This document shows positions 1 through 5,685 of a stretch of 5,685 nt of DNA, one piece after another. Every line of letters starts with the position of its first letter. The stretch's first letter is position 1. The notes under the pieces were generated by a model, which was not told the DNA's origin, did not search any database, and worked only from the letters and a program-made list of their open reading frames with translations. The translations under genes were made by a program, and so were the position numbers. Source of the stretch: Candidatus Proendomicrobium guianensium (GTDB taxonomy: Bacteria > Elusimicrobiota > Endomicrobiia > Endomicrobiales > Endomicrobiaceae); the NCBI GenBank assembly GCA_009785775.1, contig WQVR01000068.1, forward strand, positions 1-5,685, in the 5' to 3' direction.

Positions 1-19
1 GATCTGTTTGTGCGCTCAT
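1..19 (-). CDS. Possible start of a downstream gene (partial, product unknown)
   Basis: An ATG at 19-17 opens a minus-strand frame that runs off the window edge after the codons for M-S-A-Q-T-D. A GGGCAGG-like purine stretch lies just upstream, with AGGG about 5 nt from the ATG, which could act as a weak Shine-Dalgarno. The gene would lie 74 bp after the hisF stop on the same strand. Six codons are too few to name a product, and the start could be a chance ATG. Confidence 0.3.
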
Positions 20-53
20 ACCTGCCCTTTGAAGCTTTGTTACTGCCTAAGCA

Positions 54-82
54 ATGCTACCAAAAACACACCTTTTTTTCAA
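54..82 (-). promoter_or_regulatory. Weak sigma70-like promoter candidate after hisF
   Basis: Read on the minus strand, TTGAAA (82-77) and TAGCAT (59-54) are separated by 17 nt. They match 4 of 6 consensus bases in each box. Initiation would fall near position 47, giving a leader of about 28 nt before the ATG at 19. The match is modest in an AT-rich spacer and is supported only by its position between hisF and a possible next gene. Confidence 0.25.
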
Positions 83-93
83 TATAAAAAACT

Positions 94-840
94 TTAACTT
101 GTTTTGAAACCTTTAGATTTAAGATATTCTTTAACTTGGGGAATTGTCAACTCTCTGAAATGAAAAAGGCTTGCCGCAAGCACAGCAGACGCGCCGGCTT
201 GGGCGGCCTGTGCAAAATGTTCAAGCTTTCCTGCCCCGCCCGAAGCGGTTATGGGTATATTTAGCAACTCCTTTGCCTTTTTTAAAATACCTAAATCGTA
301 GCCGTCTTTGGTACCGTCTGCATCTAAGCTTGTTAAAAGAATTTCGCCTGCGCCTAAGTTTTCAACTTCTTTTAACCACTCAAGCGCGTTAATGCCTGTG
401 TCGAGTGTTCCGCCACGTGTGTACACGTTCCAACCGTCAGACATTTTTTTAACGTCTACCGCGCATACTATATGCTTGGAACCGAACCTTTTTGCGGCTT
501 CCGAAATAATTTGAGGGTTTGTAACAGTCGCTGAATTAACGCCGACTTTACTTGCGCCTACATCTAGCAAAGCTGCGATATCATCTGCGTTTTTTACGCC
601 GCCACCCACACAAAAAGGCACCGAAACTTTATTTGCTACACGTTTAACCATGTCTATTGTAGTAGCGCGGTTTTCGGTGGTAGCGGTAATATCTAAAAAA
701 ACAATTTCATCAGCCCCTTCTTCATTGTAGCGCGCGGCTATTTCAACGGGGTCTCCCGCGTCGCGCAGGTTTACAAAGTTTATGCCTTTAACCACCCTGC
801 CCTTATTTACGTCTAAGCACGGTATAACTTTTACAATCAT
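94..840 (-). CDS. hisF: Imidazole glycerol phosphate synthase, cyclase subunit HisF
   Basis: HisF is the cyclase half of IGP synthase. With ammonia from the glutaminase HisH it converts PRFAR to imidazole glycerol phosphate and AICAR in the cytoplasm. The 248-residue product has the usual family length and a complete (beta/alpha)8 barrel. IPCLDV carries catalytic Asp10, and CAVDVKK carries the second catalytic acid, Asp129. Phosphate-binding loops are visible at VGGGV (78-82) and ASGGAGK (199-205), and the LLTSLDADGTKDGYD strand lies at 168-182. The start ATG shares four bases (ATGA) with the stop of the metal-transporter gene, so translation is probably coupled; GGGG lies a few bases upstream. 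No hisH or other his gene is in the window. The AICAR it releases is a purine intermediate, which fits the purL neighbourhood. The residue aligned with the family's gating Arg5 appears to be Lys4. Identity is secure. Confidence 0.97.
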   Translation of the reverse strand: MIVKVIPCLDVNKGRVVKGINFVNLRDAGDPVEIAARYNEEGADEIVFLDITATTENRATTIDMVKRVANKVSVPFCVGGGVKNADDIAALLDVGASKVGVNSATVTNPQIISEAAKRFGSKHIVCAVDVKKMSDGWNVYTRGGTLDTGINALEWLKEVENLGAGEILLTSLDADGTKDGYDLGILKKAKELLNIPITASGGAGKLEHFAQAAQAGASAVLAASLFHFRELTIPQVKEYLKSKGFKTS

Positions 841-1766
841 TTCGTCCCCGCTTTATCGCACAAATTAAATTCTGTTTTTCCGTCGTAAGGTTCAACATGT
901 ATAAGCACTTCGCCGACACCGTCTACGTCTTTAATAATTTTATTTTGTAAGTCGGTAGCAATATTATGCCCTTCTTCAACAGTTAAGTTTTTGTCTACCT
1001 GTATGTGCATATCTACACAATATTCAGGGCCAAGCCTTCGCGTACGCAGTTTATTGGCGCCTTTTACAAGCGGGCGGCTTGCAAACACTATCACGTTTAT
1101 AGCGTCGCAAACTTCTTTCGGGGCACATTCGTCCATTATAGAACCAAGCGCTCTCTTAAACACCAATAGCGACGAATAAAGTATAAATACCGAAACCGCA
1201 ACGGCACCAATTGCGTCTGCTATTACAAATCTGGGAAAAATTATAGCCACGGCTATCGCTATTACAACAGGTATAGAACTCATAGCGTCTGACCTGTGGT
1301 GCCAAGCATTTGCGATAGTTGCCTCTGAACGCTGTTCCTTACCTTTTTTTAAGGTATAGTGAAAAAGCAACTCTTTAGAAACCATTGAAACAATAACCAC
1401 TATTAATGCCCACACACCCGGACGCGCGGCAGTATCGCCGCTTAGTATAGAATATATACCGCCCCAAGCTATGGCAATGCCCGCAAATAAAATCATGCAG
1501 GCTATAAACAAAGATATTAAGGCTTCAAGCCTGAAGTGGCCGTAGGGGTGTCTGGCGTCTGCAGGCGCAAGCCAGTATTTTATGCCAAGTAAAATAGTTA
1601 TGTCGGTGATAAGGTCTGTCGCGGAATGAACTGCGTCTGCTATAAGCGCCTGACTATGCGCAATAACGCCAAAAACGCCTTTAATAATTACAAGAAAAAC
1701 GTTTATGAAAAAACCCAGCCACGTAACTTTTCTTATTACCGCGGCATTTTGCACGGGCATGTTCAT
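837..1766 (-). CDS. Cation diffusion facilitator (CDF) family divalent-metal exporter
   Basis: This inner-membrane protein is expected to export a divalent metal, most likely Zn2+ (possibly Cd, Co or Fe), in exchange for protons. From the ATG at 1766 it has 309 residues. Six hydrophobic segments are visible at about 14-36, 38-64, 80-108, 117-139, 150-177 and 181-203, followed by a cytoplasmic ferredoxin-like domain of about 105 residues. The intramembrane site is H47xxxD51 in TM2 and H156xxxD160 in TM5; this HD-HD pattern is usual in zinc-type CDFs. The HPYGHFRLE motif between TM2 and TM3 is typical of the family. I chose the ATG at 1766 because it overlaps the purL stop as ATGA; an in-frame TTG at 1787 would add seven residues but lacks a clear ribosome site. 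The stop overlaps the hisF start in the same way. The metal cannot be settled from sequence. Confidence 0.92.
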   Translation of the reverse strand: MNMPVQNAAVIRKVTWLGFFINVFLVIIKGVFGVIAHSQALIADAVHSATDLITDITILLGIKYWLAPADARHPYGHFRLEALISLFIACMILFAGIAIAWGGIYSILSGDTAARPGVWALIVVIVSMVSKELLFHYTLKKGKEQRSEATIANAWHHRSDAMSSIPVVIAIAVAIIFPRFVIADAIGAVAVSVFILYSSLLVFKRALGSIMDECAPKEVCDAINVIVFASRPLVKGANKLRTRRLGPEYCVDMHIQVDKNLTVEEGHNIATDLQNKIIKDVDGVGEVLIHVEPYDGKTEFNLCDKAGTK

Positions 1767-4147
1767 AATTTTAAAGCCTGTTGCCAAATATCACGCAAAG
1801 TTTTAACATTTTCACTCACGCTAAGTTTGGTTTTTTTGTTTTCAAAGTTTATATTGCCGGAGGCAACTTCACCTATAATGCTTAAAGCAGAGCCCTTAAA
1901 AATTTCTTTGATTTTTTTAACATCTTGCAGGGCGGCTTCAATTAAAAAACGCCCGTTAGATTCTGAAAACAAAATTTCCGCGTCGGTTAAACTGCCTTTT
2001 GTTAAAACTGCATTAAGGTCTATTTTTGCGCCGATATTTCCCGCAAAAGCCATTTCGCTTATTGCTACAGCAAGCCCGCCTTTTGACAGGTCATGGCAAG
2101 CTTTTATTAAGCCTTTATTTGCCGCGCTATAAATGCCGCGCATAATTTTTAGGGACTCATCTGCATAAACTTCAGGCACAACGCCGCCCGAAATTTTGTT
2201 TACTTTATTAAACACGCTTTGCCCGAGTTCGTTGCGGGTAATACCTGCAAGCATTACAATATTGCCTTTGCGTTTAAGCCCGAGCGTTAAAGTATTTTTA
2301 ACATTATCTACCACGCCCATTGCCGAAATTAAAAGCGCGCCGGGTATGGCAAATGTTTTACCGCCGACAATGTATTCATTATACAAACTGTCTTTGCCGC
2401 TGATAAAAGGCGTACCGAATTTTTTTGCCATATCATAACAAGCTTCAGCCGCGGCAACCAAAGAACCTAATACTTCAGGCTTGGTAGTATTACCCCAGCA
2501 AAAATTATCAAGCACCGCAATACGCTCAGGGTTTGCGCCTACGGCAACGGCGTTTCTAATAGCTTCTTCAACAGCGCTTGACGCCATTTTATAAGTATTA
2601 ACTTTACCGTAATGCGGGTTTAAGCCTATGGAAAGAGCAATACCTTTTTTAGTGTTTTTTATTGTTTTGTCGGGGCATACAACACTAGCGTCAGACGGCA
2701 CCCCATTGCATAAAGGTTTAATTACGGTTTGTTTTTGTACGTTGTAATCATACTTATTAAAAACATTTTCCTGCGAACATACTGCTAAGTCAGCCAATAC
2801 TTTTTTAAGGCTTTGTGAAACTTTAACGCCTGTAAACTTTAAGGGCTTTTGCAGTGTTTCTTTTGCAGGCGTATAAGTAGCAATTTTTACGCTTTCAGGA
2901 ACGCCTTTATGCAAAAACTGCATATCCATTTTGCCTATGAGTTCATTTTTGTAGGTAAGCGTTAGTTTTTTATCATTTGTAAATTTACCTATAACCGCTG
3001 CCTCAACACCCGCTTTTTTAAAAATGCTGATAAACTTTTTTATGTTTTTTGGCGGCACAACAAACGCCATTCTTTCCTGCGTTTCTGAAACCCAAATTTC
3101 CCAGGGACTGAGCCCTGCGCTTTTTACGGGAATTTTTTCAAGTTCTATATGCACGCCGCTACCCGCGCCAAGTTCGCCAAAGGCGCTTGAATAACCGCCC
3201 GCGCCGCAATCTGTTACCGCACGGTAAAGTTTTGCGTCGCGCGCTTTAAGCTGTGCGGCTAACATCTTTTTTTGCAAGGCAGGGTCACCTTGCGGCACGC
3301 CCGAAGTGTTTTTGGCTTCTCCGTCTATATCCATAGACGAAATCGTTGCGCCGTGTATACCGTCTCTCCACGTTTTACGCCCCACACCTACGGCTAGGTC
3401 GCCTGATTTTACTTCTTTATTTATTGTATTTTTAGGCATTATGCCCATGGTGCCGGCATAAACTAAAGGGTTAGTAGTATAGCCTGAATCAAAAAATACG
3501 CCGCCTGAAATAACGGGTATATCCATACCTTTAGAATAATCGCCAACGCCTTTAATTGCTTCTTTAACTATATGTTTGGGGTGCAGGGAGCCTTTGGGAA
3601 TATTTTTAGACGGAGTTTCGGGATTACCCACGCAAAGCACACCCGTAGTAGCCAAAGGTTTTGCGCCAAGCCCCACGCCCATAATATCACGCACACAGCC
3701 GCCAACGCCTGTTGCAGCGCCCGCATAAGGGTCAACAGCAGACGGGCGGTTATGCGTTTCAGCTTTGAACGCAATGCCGTAGTTTTTGTCAAATTCTATT
3801 ACGCCCGCATTATCTCTAAAAACCGATAGGCACCACTTTTTGTTAAGCTCCATTGTGGCTTTAAAAATTGTTTCTTTAAGCATATTTTTGTAATGCTTTT
3901 TTATTTTTTTCCCGCCGATAGTACCTTGAAATTTTACAATGCCGGTTAAAGTTTTGTGCTTACAGTGCTCACTCCATGTTTGGGCTATGGTTTCAAGCTC
4001 TGCTTTAAGGGGCTCGCGTTTTAGTTTTTTAAAATAATTTTGCACGGCTTTCATTTCGGCAAGGTTTAAGGAAAGTGAGTTTTTTTTGCTGAAATTTACA
4101 AGCTCATTACCGGAAAGTTTTAAAATTTTTATTTCGGCGCAGTTCAT
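1763..4147 (-). CDS. purL: Phosphoribosylformylglycinamidine (FGAM) synthase, subunit PurL
   Basis: PurL uses ATP and ammonia to turn FGAR into FGAM, the fourth step of de novo purine synthesis. The 794-residue protein has two AIR-synthase-like halves. TWSEHCKHK (57-65) holds the conserved His61. The AETHNRPSAVDPYAGAATG stretch (129-147) is the nucleotide-binding signature, with Arg134 where most homologues have a second His. DGIHGATISS (262-271), TDCGAGGYSSAFGE (312-325) and SETQERM (354-360) follow. The second half has SGKDSLYNEY and a CHDLSKGGLAVAISE motif. There is no C-terminal glutaminase domain and no PurS-like N-terminal domain, so separate PurQ and PurS partners are expected; neither is in this window. 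The start ATG has AAGGA about 11 nt upstream. It lies 163 bp after guaB3 and overlaps the following transporter gene by four bases. Confidence 0.96.
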   Translation of the reverse strand: MNCAEIKILKLSGNELVNFSKKNSLSLNLAEMKAVQNYFKKLKREPLKAELETIAQTWSEHCKHKTLTGIVKFQGTIGGKKIKKHYKNMLKETIFKATMELNKKWCLSVFRDNAGVIEFDKNYGIAFKAETHNRPSAVDPYAGAATGVGGCVRDIMGVGLGAKPLATTGVLCVGNPETPSKNIPKGSLHPKHIVKEAIKGVGDYSKGMDIPVISGGVFFDSGYTTNPLVYAGTMGIMPKNTINKEVKSGDLAVGVGRKTWRDGIHGATISSMDIDGEAKNTSGVPQGDPALQKKMLAAQLKARDAKLYRAVTDCGAGGYSSAFGELGAGSGVHIELEKIPVKSAGLSPWEIWVSETQERMAFVVPPKNIKKFISIFKKAGVEAAVIGKFTNDKKLTLTYKNELIGKMDMQFLHKGVPESVKIATYTPAKETLQKPLKFTGVKVSQSLKKVLADLAVCSQENVFNKYDYNVQKQTVIKPLCNGVPSDASVVCPDKTIKNTKKGIALSIGLNPHYGKVNTYKMASSAVEEAIRNAVAVGANPERIAVLDNFCWGNTTKPEVLGSLVAAAEACYDMAKKFGTPFISGKDSLYNEYIVGGKTFAIPGALLISAMGVVDNVKNTLTLGLKRKGNIVMLAGITRNELGQSVFNKVNKISGGVVPEVYADESLKIMRGIYSAANKGLIKACHDLSKGGLAVAISEMAFAGNIGAKIDLNAVLTKGSLTDAEILFSESNGRFLIEAALQDVKKIKEIFKGSALSIIGEVASGNINFENKKTKLSVSENVKTLRDIWQQALKL

Positions 4148-4310
4148 TTATTTTATAATCCTTTGTTTTAAAGTTTGGCGAAAAAGCTATATGGCGACAC
4201 AATTTTTTTGCAAAGTATTTGGAGTTTTTGCGCCGCCTGCGACAGCGATGTGTACAAATGTACACGAGCGGGAAGCAAAGAAAGCAAAAATTTCAAAGAC
4301 GAAGCAAAAA
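4148..4310 (-). other. guaB3-purL intergenic spacer with possible weak purL promoter
   Basis: This 163-bp gap is the largest between the main genes. On the minus strand, TTGCAA (4213-4208) and TATAGC (4191-4186) are 16 nt apart and could form a weak promoter giving purL a leader of about 30-35 nt. AAGGA at 4163-4159 is the likely purL ribosome site. The guaB3-proximal part holds the palindromic element described separately. I see no GC-rich hairpin followed by a T run, so guaB3 may read through into purL. Open frames on the plus strand here are short and look like chance. Confidence 0.35.
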
Positions 4311-4311
4311 C
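4224..4311. repeat. Palindromic element with nested inverted arms
   Basis: The core at 4250-4265 is a perfect inverted repeat, GTGTACA-AA-TGTACAC (7 bp arms, 2-base centre). It is flanked at 4224-4231 (GTTTTTGC) and 4304-4311 (GCAAAAAC) by a perfect 8-bp inverted pair, so the segment could form a two-tier hairpin in DNA or RNA. The right outer arm reaches the last base of the guaB3 stop codon. Several further TTTGC-type runs occur on the minus strand between the arms. No T tract follows the hairpin, so a standard intrinsic terminator is unlikely. It could be a dispersed intergenic repeat, an operator, or an RNA-processing or stability hairpin. Confidence 0.5.
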
Positions 4312-5474
4312 TATTTGCACATTCCTATGCGTTGAGCCTTTTGAAATATCTTCCCCTCGCTTTTAATATCGGGGGCTATTATAAGTTCTGCCATTTGCAT
4401 TTCTTTTATTGTCATGGCGCCCACGGTTCCCATGCAGGTTTTAAGCGCGCCTACAAGGTTTTGGGTGCCGTCGTCTAAATGCGCGGGACCGTATAAAATT
4501 TCTTCCAAGGAGCCCGTAACACCTACGCGGATTCTTGTGCCGCGCGGCAAGTTATGATGAGGCGTTGCCATACCCCAGTGAAACCCTTTTCCGGGGGCTT
4601 CTTTAGTGCGGGCAAAAGCGCTTCCTACCATAACAGCGTCGGCGCCCGAAGCAAACGCTTTACAAATATCTCCGCCGGAAGTCATGCCGCCGTCGGTAAT
4701 AATTGAAATATATTTGCCTGTTTTTTTGAAGTAATAGTCGCGGGCTGCGGCGCAATCTACCGTTGCCGTAACCTGCGGAACGCCAATGCCAAGCACGCCG
4801 CGCGAAGTGCAAGCAGCACCCGGCCCCACGCCCACTAGTATCGCAGACACACCTGTTTCCATAAGTTCAAGCGCGGCTTTATAGCCTATTACATTACCCG
4901 CTATTACTGGTATTTTCATTGTTTCTTTGCAAAATTTAGATATATCAAACGGCGTATATTGCGTTGCTATATGGCGGGCGGTAATAACCGTACCTTGCGC
5001 AACAAAAAAATCTGCGCCTGCCTCTTGAGCAATTGCGCCGAATTGCGCGGCATTTGCGGGTATACAACTGACAGCGGCTTTAACGCCGCCTTTTTTTATT
5101 TCTTCAACGCGTTTAGCAATTAGTTTAGGGTTAATTGCGGGTTTATACATATCTTGCACTAGAGCGGTTGCCTCTTCAGGCGAAGCCAGCGCGATTTTTT
5201 CAAGTATTTCTTCGGGGTTTTCATACCTTGTTTGAATGCCGTCTAAGTTAAGTACGGCAAGCCCGCCGAGTTTTCCCATTGCAATGGCAAAATTGACGTC
5301 TACAACGCCGTCCATTGCGCTTGCAAGAAACGGTATTTCAAGCTCTACGCTTCCTATTTGCGTAGATATGCCTACTTCTTCGGGGTTAGCAGTAATGTCG
5401 CCCGGAACAATGGCAACTTCGTCAAACCCGTAAGACCTTCTGACTTCCCTGTCTTTGCCGATGAAAAAACCCAT
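4311..5474 (-). CDS. guaB3: GuaB3-type IMP dehydrogenase/GMP reductase family protein
   Basis: A 387-residue member of the IMPDH/GMP reductase superfamily. GPGAACTSRGVLGIGVPQ (217-234) contains the presumed catalytic Cys222, which in this fold forms a covalent thioimidate with the purine nucleotide. DGGMTSGGDICKA (261-273) and VGSAFA (283-288) form the phosphate-binding part. The two CBS domains of a standard IMPDH of about 490 residues are absent; instead a YENPEEILEKI linker follows LNLDGIQTR. The tail, with FHWGMATP, PRGTRI, LDDGTQNLVGALKTCMGT and EGKIFQKAQ, matches the GuaB3 subgroup rather than GuaB or GuaC. GuaB3 from cyanobacteria is reported to act as an IMP dehydrogenase; the actinobacterial version has no settled role. 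The reaction here is therefore inferred. The start ATG has GGGGG four bases upstream, an unusual ribosome site. The gene heads the purL block and follows a potentially structured leader. Confidence 0.88.
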   Translation of the reverse strand: MGFFIGKDREVRRSYGFDEVAIVPGDITANPEEVGISTQIGSVELEIPFLASAMDGVVDVNFAIAMGKLGGLAVLNLDGIQTRYENPEEILEKIALASPEEATALVQDMYKPAINPKLIAKRVEEIKKGGVKAAVSCIPANAAQFGAIAQEAGADFFVAQGTVITARHIATQYTPFDISKFCKETMKIPVIAGNVIGYKAALELMETGVSAILVGVGPGAACTSRGVLGIGVPQVTATVDCAAARDYYFKKTGKYISIITDGGMTSGGDICKAFASGADAVMVGSAFARTKEAPGKGFHWGMATPHHNLPRGTRIRVGVTGSLEEILYGPAHLDDGTQNLVGALKTCMGTVGAMTIKEMQMAELIIAPDIKSEGKIFQKAQRIGMCK

Positions 5475-5478
5475 ACAA

Positions 5479-5483
5479 CCCCC
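5479..5483 (-). promoter_or_regulatory. Unusual GGGGG ribosome-binding site of guaB3
   Basis: On the minus strand five consecutive G residues lie four bases before the guaB3 ATG. No AGGAGG-like sequence is nearer. GGGGG can still pair with the CCUCC anti-Shine-Dalgarno through one G-U pair. It lies just 3' of the nested inverted repeats of the leader, where folding could affect its access. Confidence 0.45.
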
Positions 5484-5490
5484 AAATTGA

Positions 5491-5601
5491 TAAGGCTTAA
5501 CTTTTGAATTTATGCTTCCTTGCCCGTCGGCTTATGTACCATTTTACTTATGTACGCTATGCCGATGTGCGCGTCGCCTAAATTCAAAACATTTCGCCTT
5601 A
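5491..5601 (-). promoter_or_regulatory. Candidate structured RNA leader (riboswitch-like) upstream of guaB3
   Basis: Read as minus-strand RNA, three nested helices are visible. A basal 6-bp helix pairs UAAGGC (5601-5596) with GCCUUA (5496-5491). A perfect 11-bp helix pairs UUUUGAAUUUA (5589-5579) with UAAAUUCAAAA (5512-5502). An inner 5-bp helix pairs UCGGC (5565-5561) with GCCGA (5531-5527). They are separated by an asymmetric 6/5 internal loop and a large, GC-richer 13/14 internal loop, as in many metabolite-binding aptamers. CUUAU at 5494-5490 could alternatively pair with either AUAAG in the apical region, offering a switch. I do not recognise the purine, ZTP, PRPP, guanidine or c-di-GMP riboswitch consensus in it. 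There is no terminator-like T run, so any control would act on translation or be a DNA operator effect. Confidence 0.45.
5531..5555. repeat. Tandem 9-bp direct repeat in the guaB3 leader
   Basis: CTTATGTAC occurs twice on the plus strand, at 5531-5539 and 5547-5555, with a 7-base gap (16-bp period). Each copy ends in the palindrome GTAC, so the two copies can also form a 4-bp apical helix in the RNA. The pair sits in the centre of the structured leader. It could be a repeated protein-binding half-site or just part of the RNA fold. Confidence 0.5.
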
Positions 5602-5604
5602 AAT

Positions 5605-5610
5605 ATTATA
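5605..5610 (-). promoter_or_regulatory. Possible -10 box for guaB3
   Basis: A perfect TATAAT reads on the minus strand at 5610-5605 and overlaps the stop codon of the upstream partial gene. Initiation about 7 nt further would fall near 5598, almost exactly where the basal helix of the leader begins, giving a 5' UTR of about 125 nt. No good -35 hexamer is seen 16-18 bp upstream, so the call rests on the -10 match and its position. A second minus-strand TATAAT at 5641-5636 is an alternative. Confidence 0.35.
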
Positions 5611-5685
5611 TTGAAATTTCTTTGAAATATACTAAATTATAATCTACTTTAGACGATGTAATATCACGCTGAGCCTGATACTTGC
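5606..5685 (-). CDS. C-terminal fragment of an upstream protein (possibly TolC-like)
   Basis: One minus-strand frame stays open from the window edge (first full codon at 5683) for 25 codons to a TAA at 5608-5606. The residues include YQAQRDITSSKVDYNLVYF, which resembles the amphipathic helical C-terminal region of TolC-family outer-membrane efflux proteins (QRDL..A..DYN.A pattern). The codon choice looks like real coding sequence. The fragment is too short for certainty. If real, the gene ends 131 bp before guaB3 on the same strand and is probably functionally separate. Confidence 0.4.
   Translation of the reverse strand, partial: KYQAQRDITSSKVDYNLVYFKEISI

Noticed and set aside
1764..1787. 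TTG start at 1787 for the transporter
   Set aside because: It would extend the overlap with purL to 25 nt, has no good ribosome site, and adds seven poorly family-like residues; the ATG at 1766 gives a standard ATGA junction.
1626..2132. 168-codon open frame on the plus strand
   Set aside because: It lies antisense to the purL 3' end and the transporter 5' end, both clearly real by conserved motifs; its translation shows no recognisable domain.
4080..4087. A8 run in purL (codons 21-23) forming an A-AAA-AAC slippery heptamer
   Set aside because: A runs are common in this AT-rich sequence, there is no visible stimulatory structure, and the minus-one frame leads to no recognisable product.
4250..4265. 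Palindrome as an intrinsic terminator for guaB3
   Set aside because: The stem is short and AT-rich, and neither strand has a T tract directly after it.
4086..4478. 130-codon plus-strand frame across the guaB3-purL gap
   Set aside because: It runs antisense into conserved ends of purL and guaB3 and reads through the palindromic element; its translation is low-complexity and Lys-rich without family features.
5491..5601. Known purine, ZTP (pfl), PRPP/ykkC or c-di-GMP riboswitch
   Set aside because: The conserved core sequences of those classes that I know are not present in the right order; only a generic GGGC stretch resembles part of them.
5611..5643. Plus-strand promoter using TTGAAA boxes and TATAAT at 5638-5643
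   Set aside because: The spacings are 21 or 10 bp, neither of which fits, and no plus-strand gene starts before the window edge.

Overview
This is a one-strand gene block from a bacterium. Every gene I can support reads on the minus strand, so transcription runs from high to low coordinates. The DNA is moderately AT-rich, uses the standard code, and is tightly packed, with stop and start codons overlapping at two junctions. The lineage cannot be fixed from this window. The GuaB3-type IMP dehydrogenase homologue, a PurL with a TWSEHCKHK-type N-terminus, and the base composition are compatible with an Elusimicrobiota-like gut bacterium, but that is a guess.

Layout in transcription order. (1) 5685-5606: the last 25 codons of an upstream gene, possibly a TolC-like outer-membrane efflux protein. 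(2) 5605-5475: a 131-bp intergenic leader with two nested inverted repeats (11 bp and 6 bp, plus an inner 5 bp). It could fold into an RNA of about 110 nt just ahead of guaB3 and may be an undescribed cis-regulatory RNA. (3) 5474-4311: guaB3, an IMP dehydrogenase/GMP reductase superfamily protein without CBS domains. (4) 4310-4148: a 163-bp spacer with a perfect 16-bp palindrome and flanking 8-bp inverted arms, which looks like a dispersed intergenic repeat or an RNA hairpin. (5) 4147-1763: purL, the synthetase subunit of FGAM synthase. (6) 1766-837: a cation diffusion facilitator metal exporter, start-stop coupled to purL. (7) 840-94: hisF, start-stop coupled to the transporter gene. (8) 93-1: a short spacer with a weak promoter candidate and the first six codons of a possible further gene.

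How the genes fit together. PurL makes FGAM, an intermediate on the way to IMP. GuaB3-type proteins act, or are inferred to act, at the IMP branch point. HisF releases AICAR, which re-enters purine synthesis. The block is therefore centred on purine nucleotides, with a histidine enzyme that shares an intermediate. The metal exporter is the odd member; its coupling to both neighbours means it is made from the same transcript, but the sequence does not explain why.

The most interesting signals are the structured guaB3 leader and the palindromic element between guaB3 and purL. I could not match either to a known RNA or repeat family by eye.
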